28,323 nucleotides of DNA, taken from the NCBI GenBank assembly GCA_015501595.1, contig JADNRX010000637.1:1-28323 (forward strand), read 5' to 3'. The stretch's first letter is position 1. Every line of letters starts with the position of its first letter. The notes under the pieces were generated by a model that saw only the letters and a list, made by a program, of their open reading frames with translations, had not been told where the DNA came from and did no database searches. The translations under genes and the position numbers were made by a program. This document shows positions 7,760 through 17,572 of the stretch, in pieces. The stretch comes from Hymenopellis radicata (lineage: Eukaryota; Basidiomycota; Agaricomycetes; Agaricales; Physalacriaceae).

Positions 7760-9775
7760 TTATAGCGAACCATCAGCGTACTTGGAACGCTTCCTGAGGA
7801 GATGACCCCACTTAAGCAATGCCTGGGTGACGGGGGTCAGATTGTGTGAACAGAGCAAGAGGGAAAAGATACTTACTGCGAACACCGGCATGAGAGCAAA
7901 GGAGATTCCCGCCAAGATGGCTGAAGCAGGACCAAGGCCCAGGTTCGTGAAGAAGGCGTGTCCAAATAGAGGGAAGACGCTGGCGATAGTAGAACGCGCC
8001 AGATCATTGCCCGCCAGAACAGATGCCTCGTACTTTGGATACGCCGATGTAATATACATCAGGATGCTCTGGAAGTTGAGGAAGATACCCGGGAGATAGA
8101 GACCAGCGCCGATGATAGGGACGATCCAGTGGACGCTTTCCTTGGAGGCAAAGCCGAAGATGAGCACGGAGGTCGGGATGAATATGCTGGCCATGAGACC
8201 GATTTCGAGGCGAATTTCCGGGGGAGCTTCCTTGCCAGCGGCCCTTGCTCGACGTAGGCGAGGTGCGATGTGGTACATTTGGTACAAGCAGTATACCGTG
8301 TACTATGGGCTCAGTTTAGTATCGATAACAATCAAGGCCTTATAAATGAAGACTTACAGTGATTCCGCCAGATACAATGAACGCCAAGAAGGGCAGACCA
8401 CTGACTCCAAGGTTGAAGTGGTAGATGTCGGTAAAGACGAGCGGGAACGCCTCAAACCAAAGGTAAAAGATCGCATCTAGACAGTTGTTTAGCATTGCGG
8501 CGAGGACAAAGGAAGGAGGTCTACTTACAGACAAAGCCTAAATAGACATTGGCAAACAGGAGCACAGGCTCTAACGCCAACACGATCGGGCGAACCAAAG
8601 CCTCTTTGAGGATCTGTCGGAGCGACTCTCCCTCCGCATCTTTTTCGCTCTGAGAGCGAAGCTGCTGGTTCCCAGTGAGCTTCCTCAGACGCCGAGCACG
8701 CTTGAGCAGGATAGTCGGTTCATAGGTCTCAGGGAGCAGCAGCGACAAGAAAATGAAGCCAAACGTAGATATCCAGATCAGCTCATACTGCGGCCATCTC
8801 CACCCATTAGCCTGCGCCGCAAATCCTCCGATGACTGGGCCAGTAATAGGACCTGCGACGGCGCCGAGTGCCCAAACACCAATAACATACGGATGCTGAT
8901 CCTTTGGGTAGATATCGCACATCGACGCACCGCCGGTCGCCAACGCCGGACTGCCGAAGAAGCCAGTCAAGAAACGGAAGGCAAGCACCGTCTGGATGTT
9001 CGTCGCGGTGATGATGGGTATCTGGAAGATGACGAAGAGGAACAAGGTGCTAATGTAGATCGTGTTGCGGCCAAAGGTAGGGAGCTCCTGGAACGGGGTG
9101 AGGAACATTGGACCGATACCGTACGCTGAGGATCAATCAGAGTCTGTGTGTGTGAATAAAAATAGACAGTGAGATTACTCACCCATCACGAAGAGTGACA
9201 GGCCAAGAGTAGCGTGTACCAAGGAGACGTTGAAGTCCTCCATAAGCCCAGGAATTGACGGGGTGTATATGGCCGACCCGATGTACATCGTAAACGTCAA
9301 GAGCGAAATACTGAAAGCGACAAAAGCGCGTTTCGCCGGAGACCAGTTTCTGAAAGAACGTGTCACTGTCAGAAAAAATAAAATAAACCACGTTGAAAGG
9401 AGAAACATACTTTGGATTATCTTGATCGTCTTCGCCATCCCAGTCTACGAGGTACGCGTCCTGCAAAGACGCCGCCGCCACCTCCAGCTGCTTTTTCTCC
9501 CCCACGAGCTCGGGATCAGCAGCAAGCGTCGCCTCGCGCATCAGCTCCGTGTTGGGCGTCACAGTGCCGCCAGTACGCGCCTTCTCCAAATCACCGCACA
9601 GCGTCGAGTTGTCCGACGAATCGTACGTCGGCGCAGCAGGACGCGACGATGGAAGCATAAAGCGCGGCGGCACGACATAGCCAGCGCGCTGGTCCGCGTA
9701 GGGAAGGTATTTGCCGCCAGACGCGAAATTAATGAACTGCCCGACGGTGGAGTCCCGGATTAAATCAGCAACCAT
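7760..9775 (-). CDS. MFS drug:H+ antiporter, DHA1 family (FLR1/Caf5-like)
   Basis: An intact six-exon gene: 9775-9411, 9349-9183, 9125-8529, 8476-8358, 8302-7877 and 7822-7760, giving 578 aa. A hydrophilic N-terminal tail of about 125 residues ends in DGEDDQDNPKNWSPAKR, a hallmark of fungal DHA1 transporters. Twelve membrane segments follow. The signatures are easy to see: GSAIYTPSIPGLMEDF in the first segments, PFQELPTFGRNTIYIS as motif A, LAFRFLTGFFGSPALATGG as motif B, and GVWALGAVAGPITGPVIGGF as motif C. Such carriers sit in the plasma membrane and export toxic compounds in exchange for protons. The true substrate cannot be read from sequence. Every splice junction restores conserved sequence, for example DNPK/NWSP and GFVY/AIFY. 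The start codon is 17 nt from a G-rich tract on the opposite strand. Confidence 0.93.
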
Positions 9776-10294
9776 CGTAGTCTAGTCTAGAGGGAAGGGA
9801 AGGGAAAGGGAAGGGAAGGAAAGGTGGGCAAGGGGATGTCGAGAAAAAAACTTCGCAGGAACAAGGCTTCCATTTTATAGGAAAAACTTTCAACGCTTGC
9901 GGCACCGAAAGATGACTTGTACGCGTTTCTTTCTTACAAACCAACGAGCGAGTGGGTCGTGCTTGGCCTTGATCACAAAGCAACTGGTTACTGTTGATGG
10001 CGTCGGAAATGCCGAGAACTTTGGAAGCGCAATTTTGCACGTTGGTAACCCAATCGATGCCGTCGTGCCGATTGCTCCCACGATCGAGTCGATTTACTGG
10101 TCGCGTCAACTCACTACATGATCATCCCGATCGCTATCGGACTTTACGGTGATAACATGCTACCGCTAACACCTTGAACCCGTATTGAGAGTCCCCGCGT
10201 CCTGGATCAGGCTGGATGAGTGGTCAAATATGCAATACTACAAATAAGATAAATTAGATAGCGTCGATAGTATTCTATAAGTGCACTGGACCGA
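9776..10294. other. intergenic region between PET127 3' end and MFS promoter
   Basis: Both flanking genes are on the minus strand, so this holds the PET127 terminator (right end) and the MFS promoter (left end). I see no gene: open frames here are short and unlike protein. The notable element is the G-tract next to the MFS start. Confidence 0.55.
9792..9815 (+). promoter_or_regulatory. G-quadruplex-type G3 tract / CT-rich promoter of the MFS gene
   Basis: Five GGG runs separated by AA, AA, AAA and AA lie 17-40 bp upstream of the MFS start codon. On the gene's own strand this reads as an uninterrupted CT-rich tract, common in fungal promoters just before the transcription start. The G-rich strand is the template strand and fits the usual quadruplex consensus. 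Confidence 0.6.
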
Positions 10295-13200
10295 TCAGCC
10301 CGACTTAGCTGGAGGAGGCTGCTTTGTCACAGCGTCAGCTTTTGTCTCTTGCAAGATTTCGTCGTCTGCAACCTCGATCGCGTCATCTGCGACTTGCTCT
10401 TGCACCGGCTCCTCAACCACTTCCTCTTCATTCTCAGCGTCCTCCGAATCTTCAGCGTCCTCCGAATCCTCAGCTTCCTCGTCAACATCATCCACCGCGG
10501 GCTGCTTCTGGACCATAGGCTCCGAAACGTCGAATCCAATCTTGAACTGCGGCACATGAATAGCAGGCTCGGTCGCCACCTCGCCCTCTCCGAACGCGTC
10601 CCAACTTTCCTCCACGAGCAACTGCTCACGGTGTTCCGCTTTCGCCTTGGCCTTCTCCGCCTTAATCGCCTCCAACGCCCTCTTTTTCGCCTTGGCCTCC
10701 GCCTCGTCCCACTCCTCCCCGACCACAAACACCGGCAAGCCCTTCTCCTCCTCCTCGCGGCGCCGCGTCTTCGTTCGTCCCTTTTTAGCAGCCTGCCGCA
10801 GAGCAATGATTAAAGCATCGGGCTCGCTGAACCTCGACGCAAAGTACTCTGCATCCGGAACCGTAGACGGCGCGCCCTGTCCACCAAAGTTGAGATTCTT
10901 CCAGAAATCCACTATTTCATCCATAGAGACGTTGTCGGGAAGAGCCATGACGCGGAACTTGCGTAGGTGGGCGTCGGCGAGGGATTGGCGGATGCTTGCC
11001 TCCAGCTCAGGACGGCGTTCACCGATATGCAGCTGGGTGTCCCCTGTCACAAAGTTAACTTTAATGAATGTTATCAGATGGGATGAACCTACATGTTGCC
11101 TTTGTGTTCTCGATGGCGTCCGCCGCAAACGAAGGAACACCATTTACGAAATGAGTAACAGTAACAGCAAGTTGTTTGATAGGCGCAGGACCTTCTCCTT
11201 CCCAGTGCTCAGGCTCGACCCAGACATGCATGGCATTGTCCTTCTCATAGGTTTCGAACGTGCATTTGACAGACTGTGAATAAATCATTGGTCATCAATA
11301 TATCAGTCATATATGAAGTTGACATACCTGCTCGGGGAAGCATTGTGAGATTCTATCAGCGACAGCCTCCAGGGTGCTGATGCACTTGTCGAAGATACGT
11401 TCACCCAAACCTTCGCCACCACCATAGAGGCATTGTTCCATCTCCTGCAAGGACGCATATTGGAATCCGAACATGCGCTCTGTGTTGTGGTACGCGATGA
11501 ACACGCCATCCATGTTGCCAATTCGGGCTTGGAAGCTGTAAAATGGTCAGAAAACAATCAAGCAACGGAATTGTAGAATTATCATCACCTGTACTTGAGG
11601 AAAGCAGAACGAATCAAGTCGTAGTATTCCTTCTCGAAACTGTTTAGCAGGCCAAAGCGCTTGTCGATGAGGTATCCCGAGTTGTGCTATAAAAGAAATC
11701 GATATCGGACTCGTCGAAAAGGAAAATGGATGTACTTCAAAGTTCAATATATCCATACGTATAGGAAGTGAGGCACGAGTCTTAATGTCGAACACGCCAG
11801 TACCCGGTAGGCGATGATCCTGGCAATCCAGTTGGGATCGCATCACAAACTTTTCCGACTACAGCAGAATGCGATCAGTACACCACTCCTAGCAACATTG
11901 TTCCCAAAGGAACTCACCTTGGCAAACCTAAACGCTTCCCGAATCATGTCGTTCGTAGACACGTCTTCAGTCGGCGGCACAACAGTTCGCATCAAAGCGT
12001 CAAACTGATCTGCGTGACTGGTCAGGTATTTTTCCAGTAATGTTCCCTACAAGACAGAGCGTAAATTCCCAGATTCTTCAGAAAGGGGGAGCACGAACCA
12101 TCCACAGCAGAATGTTCTTATCTCTGCTTTCATCTTGAAGCGAATCGACAGCATATCGACCATCTTTATAATTAAACACTACTGTGGCGGGCAGTCGTTG
12201 ACCAGGAGTGAAGTTACGCGGCTAATGAGTGCCGTATCAGCAAACGACTCTTATAGAACCAAGCCGAACTTACCTCTTTGGCAAAGACGCGTGTCAATGA
12301 AGAGAGATTGACCTGCCTGTGGTTTGATAACAGGAAATAGATGTGGACCAGCATACCCGACAGAGAGGAAGTTGAACCAGCAAATGTGCGTCCCTCCTGC
12401 TTGGCTAATGCCCACAGTTCCTAGTGATGGTGAGATGAAGGTCATCGCGAGCAACTCGGGGCGTACCTCATCACGGGAGCTCTTTGTGAAAGCAGGAAGA
12501 CGCTCGAACGCAAAGTCGTTTACTTTGGGGATGTTTTGTACTTTGGGATGGAAATTGTAGACGCCCGAGTTGGGGTCTCGAAGCCAATGGACACCAGGGC
12601 TGTAGACAAGTTGAGATGGAAGAAATATGAATATGATATGTAAAGAAGTACTTGAATAAGACGCGTTCCAAGCCATGCGAGAGTCTAGCGACAGGCCGGT
12701 GCTCGGTTAACGGATCGATTTCTGGGAGGGGGTGAGGACGCGTCTCGCGCGGGTTATACACTGGTGATACCTTGGAGAGTTTGGGACTGCTTAGACATGA
12801 GGTGCGTGATGCTGAGGTGGTCCAGGGTTTCGGGGTACGGTTTGGTCTCCATTCTGAGGCGTATTCCGCGCCTTCGTTCTTCCTTTTGCTCTTTCGTAAG
12901 TTTTGGCTTTTTTGGCGCAAGGGTGGTTGCTGCAATACTTCCTGCAATGATTGAGATGACAGAGAAACTGGTCAAACGGGTGAATACGCACTGGCATATG
13001 GCTTTCGTGCCTCCTTGAGTATCTTTTGGCCCTTGAGCACCATCGTCGGCTGTGTGTTGGCTGGTCGGAGACGCCGGCTCGTCTTGGGCGTATCCAAAGA
13101 CGACTCCTCTGACGTTCGCCTGCTACTGCTAGGACCAACGACCGTTTTTGCATTCTTCTTTTTCGCTTTGTCGTGCAGCTGGGTCAGCTTGTTGAGGGTA

Positions 13201-13388
13201 GTGAGGAGATTGGAAGACAATTGCTCGTAGGCGTTCGTGGAACCAGTGGTGCTCGGTAGAACGGTAGCATGGTTGAGCCGTTTCCTGCGAGGAGTGGAAC
13301 CAGACTTGGCTCGCGAGGACGCGGTGGCCGCGGTAGCGAGTGTCCGGCGTGCAGCGCTGCCAACATGTTTTGTGCCCAGAACGGACAT
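10295..13388 (-). CDS. PET127: mitochondrial RNA-processing protein Pet127
   Basis: Eleven exons can be traced: 13388-12992, 12941-12652, 12599-12467, 12420-12274, 12221-12099, 12046-11918, 11858-11736, 11686-11589, 11535-11328, 11273-11093 and 11043-10295, coding for about 858 aa. Conserved Pet127 blocks appear in order: NIPKVNDFAFERL, GSTSSLSGMLVHIYFLLSNH, FNYKDGRYAVDS, GTGVFDIKTRASLPIRMDIL, YLIDKRFGLLNSFEKEYYDL and FQARIGNMDGVFIAYHNTER. The N-terminus is basic and Ser/Thr-rich, as expected for a mitochondrial targeting sequence. In yeast the protein acts at the mitochondrial inner membrane in 5' processing and turnover of mitochondrial RNA. The C-terminus has a Lys/Ala/Glu-rich coiled stretch and a very acidic tail with a repeated DSEDAE unit. 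One frame slip lies at about 12762-12775: SKQSQTLQG and SPVYNPRETRPHPLPEIDP are in different frames. Confidence 0.9.
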
Positions 13389-13629
13389 GAATGACAGGTT
13401 CAGTGGGACGTCTGAAGAGGTTTGTTGGTTATGTTATAACAAGACTGTTAATTCTGTTACTCACTTGTAGCATCCCGCGACTAAAGTCGAAGAAAAAGTC
13501 AAGAAGCGCACGTGCTGCGTGCCTAATAGGGGTTACTACTCGTAGATCTGGATCTTCCTTAAGAATCGAGCATCCTCTCACAGCACATGTATTTGACGAA
13601 GTATTAGGGTATACTTTTACAGAATACAA
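13389..13629. other. PET127 promoter / SCOC 3' region
   Basis: This 241-bp gap lies between the SCOC stop codon and the PET127 start; both genes are on the minus strand. No further gene is seen. It should contain the PET127 core promoter, although no clear TATA box is visible. Confidence 0.4.
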
Positions 13630-13990
13630 CTATCGTTCATTCCCCCGCCGTTTCGCCATTTGTACAGTCAAATTGTCAATGTACATTTGCAGAGTAGAAT
13701 TGTTGGACGTCAGTTTGTCGACCTCCTTCTGCACGGATTGCACGCGATTGTACAAGGCTACATTATAGTCAGCACCCAACGAGAAAAACTTGGAATCCAC
13801 AACCCACTCCGGAGGTCGTCCTGCGACGCAGCGATTTCTCTATTCCATGTAAACACGACGTCTAGAAAAATAATACAAAAACCTACTTGAGCAGCTGCTC
13901 CTTCCTAAGCGCATCTTTGATAAGATCTCCCGCCTGTGGAGCAGGCTCCCAGCCAGAGCCCGCCGTCTCGTCAAAGCCCGAGAACGACAT
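13630..13990 (-). CDS. short coiled-coil protein (SCOC / SLO1-like family)
   Basis: Three small exons, 13990-13887, 13839-13808 (only 32 nt) and 13757-13630, code for 87 aa. The N-terminus MSFSGFDETAGSGWEPAPQ is acidic and flexible. The rest is one heptad-patterned helix: LRKEQLLKEIAASQDDLRT, LYNRVQSVQKEVDKLTSNN, then STLQMYIDNLTVQMAKRR. The pattern RV..V..E...L...N..L..YI.NL matches the short coiled-coil family, whose animal member SCOC binds ARL1 at the Golgi and whose yeast relative Slo1 interacts with Arl3. Most of this was missed by simple ORF scanning because the exons are so short; the junctions restore the coiled coil exactly. It shares a 79-bp divergent promoter with RPN13. The function in this fungus is inferred from the family. 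Confidence 0.8.
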
Positions 13991-14069
13991 GAATGATGGG
14001 ACGAAAGAGGCAAGCGGAGTTTGAACTGGGGTGACGCGTCTTCACTTTCTACCACCAACAACGCCAACG
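13991..14069. promoter_or_regulatory. 79-bp bidirectional promoter between SCOC and RPN13
   Basis: The start codons of the minus-strand SCOC gene (13990) and plus-strand RPN13 (14070) are separated by only 79 bp, so both 5' untranslated regions and core promoters must fit there. The RPN13 side is CA/CT-rich just before its ATG (ACCACCAACAACGCCAACG). No TATA box is seen. Confidence 0.6.
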
Positions 14070-15095
14070 ATGGGAGACACTTTGCTCGCGTTCAAAGCCG
14101 GCCGCGCACTCAGACGTGAGGGCACAAACTTTGTCGATCCCGTCGCGACAAAGGGTGCTATCATGATCGTCAACGGCGACGACGGACTCTTGCATTTCAT
14201 GTGGAAAAATAGAACCAGCAATGTTGTAGAAGAGGTCGGCTTTTCCCGCCATTATGTGCTCTTTTGCTCATCGGGGAGCGCTGTAGGACCTCATTCTCTT
14301 CCCGACTGACGCCACGTTTGTCAAAGCGTCGGGACGTACGTATGTCCTCAAGTTCTCGTCATCCGACCAGAGGCACTTTGTGAGCAAGAGCGCCCGTTTA
14401 CTAGCCACGTAACTCAACGACCACAGTTCTGGATGCAAGATGCCTCGTCAGCTCGCGACGATGAGTTCGTTAGCAACCTCAACGGATACCTTGAGGACCC
14501 AGAGTTTACTCCCAACTGGCCGTCTACATCCTCGGCCGGTCCATCTACCTCTGCACAGGGTGCTTCTTCGTATGTCATTTCATTCCGACTATCTTGCAGT
14601 GCTCATCCCATCTAGGTCTAACTTCCAAGCCACGCCCGAGCAGATCGAACAGCTATCCTCTCTTTTGAACCAGATGGCTGGAAGCAATCAAGGCGGAGGT
14701 GTTCCAGAAATGTCCCTTTCCGACGTCCTCACGCCCACAAACATCACGCCGCTGTTCACGAGCCACCCCCAGTTGATACCCACTCTATTCCCTCACTTGC
14801 CGCCGGATCTACCTTCGCCTCCATCCCAGGAAGCTGTAGAGCGTATCGTCAAGTATGTCTTCTCCTTCTCACTCGAATAGCTTGTTAACATTGTAGTGGC
14901 AGCTCCCCCCAATTCCGCGCCGCAGTCACAAACTTTGACCAGGCTTTGCGAACGGGTCTTTTGGGTGGTTTGGTGCGGGGTTTAGGTCTGCCAGAAGAGG
15001 CGGGCACTGGAATCGGTCCGTTCTTACGGGCTGTACAAGAGCAGGCGGATAGAGAGAATGCCAACTCTTCAGATGATAGGATGGATACGGATTGA
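14070..15095 (+). CDS. RPN13: 26S proteasome ubiquitin receptor Rpn13 (ADRM1)
   Basis: Five exons, 14070-14234, 14287-14379, 14427-14569, 14616-14852 and 14897-15095, give a clean 278-aa protein. Residues 1 to about 118 form the Pru domain: LAFKAGRALRREGTNFVDP, DDGLLHFMWKNRTSNVVEE, DLILFPTDATFVKASGRTY and SSSDQRHFFWMQDASSARDD. In known homologues this domain docks on Rpn2 and binds ubiquitin. A Ser/Pro/Gly-rich linker (about 119-160) leads to a DEUBAD domain (about 165-265; SLSDVLTPTNITPLFTSHP and FDQALRTGLLGGLVRGLGLP), which in other organisms recruits and activates the deubiquitinase UCH37. The presence of DEUBAD separates it from the short budding-yeast protein. An acidic tail ends in SSDDRMDTD. 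Its stop is 24 bp from the stop of the converging permease gene. Confidence 0.93.
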
Positions 15096-15119
15096 TGTTG
15101 TTCTCGGAAATTTACATGA

Positions 15120-17152
15120 TTATCGTCCAAATACGCGTATTTCCAACCATCTCAAAGGGGGTATATCAACCCACAGAAGAGGGCTGCGAACTGCAGTAAT
15201 GTTCAAGTTTCCATCACGTCAACAGAGAACGAACGCTGACCTGGAAGCCTACATCCGCTCCGAAATGTGGATCGATGGCTCTGGCGATGGGACCAATATA
15301 CCATTCCTGGTACTGATAAAGTAATACTTCAAGACATTGCATGTCGAAACTCACCTGCGACATTCCTAGAATTGTCCCAACGGCTCCAAAGACGCCTGCT
15401 AGAATCCCAGCCAGTCCCAGTGGAAGTCTACCGCGCTCGTTAATGGATACAATTATTGAACAACCAAACTTACGAATGCGGAGAATCCCAACCGTCCAAC
15501 GGATAGCCACCAAGTCGCTCGTTCTTCCTTCTAAAAATGAAGTGCTCCTCGAGGATGAGGACGACGAGGATAGTGGTCCAGTACCCCATGACGGCCAGCA
15601 GATTCGACAGAATTTCGGAAAAGTGGTCCCGCCCTGCGATACCGCCAACGGTGTACACTATCCAGCCAATTGCTGTCCACGCCACGCGAGGGATTCGGGC
15701 GAATGGGCGGCCGAGAGCTTGGATCGACAGGCCGGCGGAGTAAGTTCCGAGAATGTTTACACATCTAGCTTCCAGGTGAGTACTTATTCGAGGATGACGA
15801 GGCGACTTGCATCAAGGAAAGCGCACTCAGCACTAGGAGGACTTTGCCGAATCCTCCCACGGGCTCAATACTTGAGAGAGAAAGAGTCCAATATTACCAT
15901 CGTACTCGTCAACGTAGGAGCTTTGAGTTATACACGCCAGTGCCGATCCCAGGATCTGCGTGAAGAGCGACGGGAGGAAGAACCCAAAAAACGCAAGCAA
16001 GAAACCTTTGCTGACGGAAAAGTCTGCTGGAAGTCTGCAGTTGTAGTCCGCGGATACTGATGCCCACTAGCAGTAGACAGCTCATCAGCATTCCCCTTCC
16101 CGAATAACATAGGGAGATCGCACTAACGCCTACCGTATTCCAAACACAATTCCCCCAAAGCCTAGGACCGCACTGGTGAGCGATCTCGTACTTTCGCTAT
16201 AATACGGAACATCATCAAAGTGGAACCCAGCCGGGCGCCCAAGCCCAAATAGCATAACGCCACGAAGAGAAGCGGCATCCAAAAATACCGCTCGCAGGCG
16301 TTAACGAGGTGATACCCGACCACACACGGGATGAAGCTGCATACGCTTATGATGGCGACGCCTGCGGCGGCTGGGATGGAGCCGGGGTTCACGTAGGTTA
16401 GTATCTGGCCGCCGAGGACGATGTTTGCAAGACCCAAGGAGAGCCTGGCGGTGTTCAGGAGACAAACCCCAAGTTCAAATTAATACATGGGCACGTACTG
16501 CGTGAAGACATTTAAAAGTGAGAAGATTGTGCCGCCTGTGGGCCCGGCGCTGAAGCGCGCTATGACCATGGTCCTGAGGCCAGTCTTGGGTCCTAAGATG
16601 GCGACCAGGGAGGCACAAGCGGCTGACAATGCACCGAAGACGGTTTCGATTATGACGGCTTGTCTACCGTGCATGATGGTGAGATGCGACTCAAAGATCA
16701 CAGGGGAAAACACTTGCGAGAACGAGAGGCCGAAGATGCTCTTTGACAGAATTCCAATGGCGACGCTGCCTATGGTGAGGTTGGCCGATCTAGCATCGAT
16801 GCAGCGGTAAATTAACTTATGAGTAGAGAGGACACAGGAAGTGCTTACAGCCAAAGAAAGAAGCTGGAAAAAATGCTCGTAAGCAAACACTGTACTACAT
16901 AGGATAATATTCGTACTTATTCCAACTGTGGTCCGTCGTCCTCTCGTCCTCTGGAATGCGTTCGATGCCTTGAACTTCGATGACATCGCTATCCGTCCAG
17001 AAGGAAATCAAACGTCTGAGACGAGACTGGTTGAAAGAAGCTCTAGAGTCCAATGGCAAGTCTGTCTCCGCGTCGTGGACCGTTGAAACGACGTGGTCCT
17101 CCTTTTCTTTCAAATTTCCTCTGTCGATGGCGTCAAGACTCGGGAGAGACAT
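15120..17152 (-). CDS. NCS1 purine-cytosine permease (FCY2-like), frame broken several times
   Basis: Nine exons can be followed: 17152-16917, 16863-16849 (15 nt), 16789-16499, 16444-16134, 16066 to about 15822, about 15760-15474, 15427-15355, 15312-15241 and 15190-15120. Family blocks are clear: GIERIPEDERTTDHSWN, LSANLTIGSVAIGIL, GGTIFSLLNVFTQLSLG, VLGGQILTYVNPGSIP, NACERYFWMPLLFVA, SAVLGFGGIVFGI, SADYNCRLP and GYWTTILVVLILEEHF. NCS1 carriers import cytosine, purines or related bases with protons across the plasma membrane through 12 membrane helices. Frame slips occur near 16230 (between GLGAR and FHFDDVPYYSE), at the CT repeat before IEPVGGFGKVLL, and at the C5 run of the minus strand (15157-15161), where YPPLRWLEIRVFGR needs one more C. 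Protein conservation between the slips is good. The frame could be restored by a handful of single bases, so sequence errors are as likely as decay. Confidence 0.8.
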
Positions 17153-17235
17153 AGTATAAGGAGCAAGCGAGTAAGGGATATGCCGGATGATAGCGGGAGA
17201 TTGTAACCTTAACTTAGCTCTTGACTGCCAGCAAC

Positions 17236-17390
17236 GGCAGATAGCGTCTAGAAGGTTCAGATCCGAAAGAGGAAACTAGAAGGTGTCTGTAGAGTCGTCT
17301 TGAAGGCATGTTGCTGGCAGATAGCGTCTAGAAGGTTCAGATCCGAAAGAGGACACTAGAAGGTGTCTGTAGAGTCGTCTTGAAAGGCAT
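17236..17390. repeat. tandem duplication, two copies with 80-bp period
   Basis: GGCAGATAGCGTCTAGAAGG starts at both 17236 and 17316, and each copy extends about 75 bp to TCTTGAAGGCAT or TCTTGAAAGGCAT. Only two differences are seen, GGAAACT versus GGACACT and one extra A. The repeat lies between the divergent starts of the permease (17152) and the F-box gene (17573), so it is promoter sequence for at least one of them. Confidence 0.9.
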
Positions 17391-17572
17391 TGGAATTTCA
17401 AGTGCGTAGTACTTTAAAAAGACGCGAAAACAGCCTCAATCCAAGGTCAATCACGGGAAGAAAAAGAGCTTGCCTTTTGGGCACGTGTACAAAGTACTTT
17501 TTGACTTGTGACCATCAAAGTGAGATTCCGTGTCAAGTTCTTTGAATGCTTAGTTGATTCTAGAGAGCTATC

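Noticed and set aside
9897..10121. Plus-strand frame of 74 codons between MFS and PET127
   Set aside because: No conserved motif and overlapping frames on the other strand; it is treated as intergenic.
10281..10559. Plus-strand Ser/Cys-rich frame of 92 codons
   Set aside because: It is the antisense of the acidic tail of PET127: Glu/Asp codons read backwards give Ser-rich sequence.
7760..13388. Possible secondary-metabolite cluster around the MFS transporter
   Set aside because: No polyketide, peptide or terpene synthase, cytochrome P450 or cluster regulator is present; neighbours are housekeeping genes.
15341..16060. Plus-strand frame of 239 codons opposite the permease
   Set aside because: It runs antisense to conserved NCS1 permease exons on the minus strand and has no recognisable domain.
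17250..17262. tRNA-like T-arm sequence (GGTTCAGATCC)
   Set aside because: No matching acceptor stem, anticodon arm or D-arm can be built around it, and it belongs to the tandem duplication.
17236..17390. Possible CRISPR-like or satellite array
   Set aside because: There are only two copies and no regular short repeat-spacer structure in a eukaryotic context; it is a simple tandem duplication.
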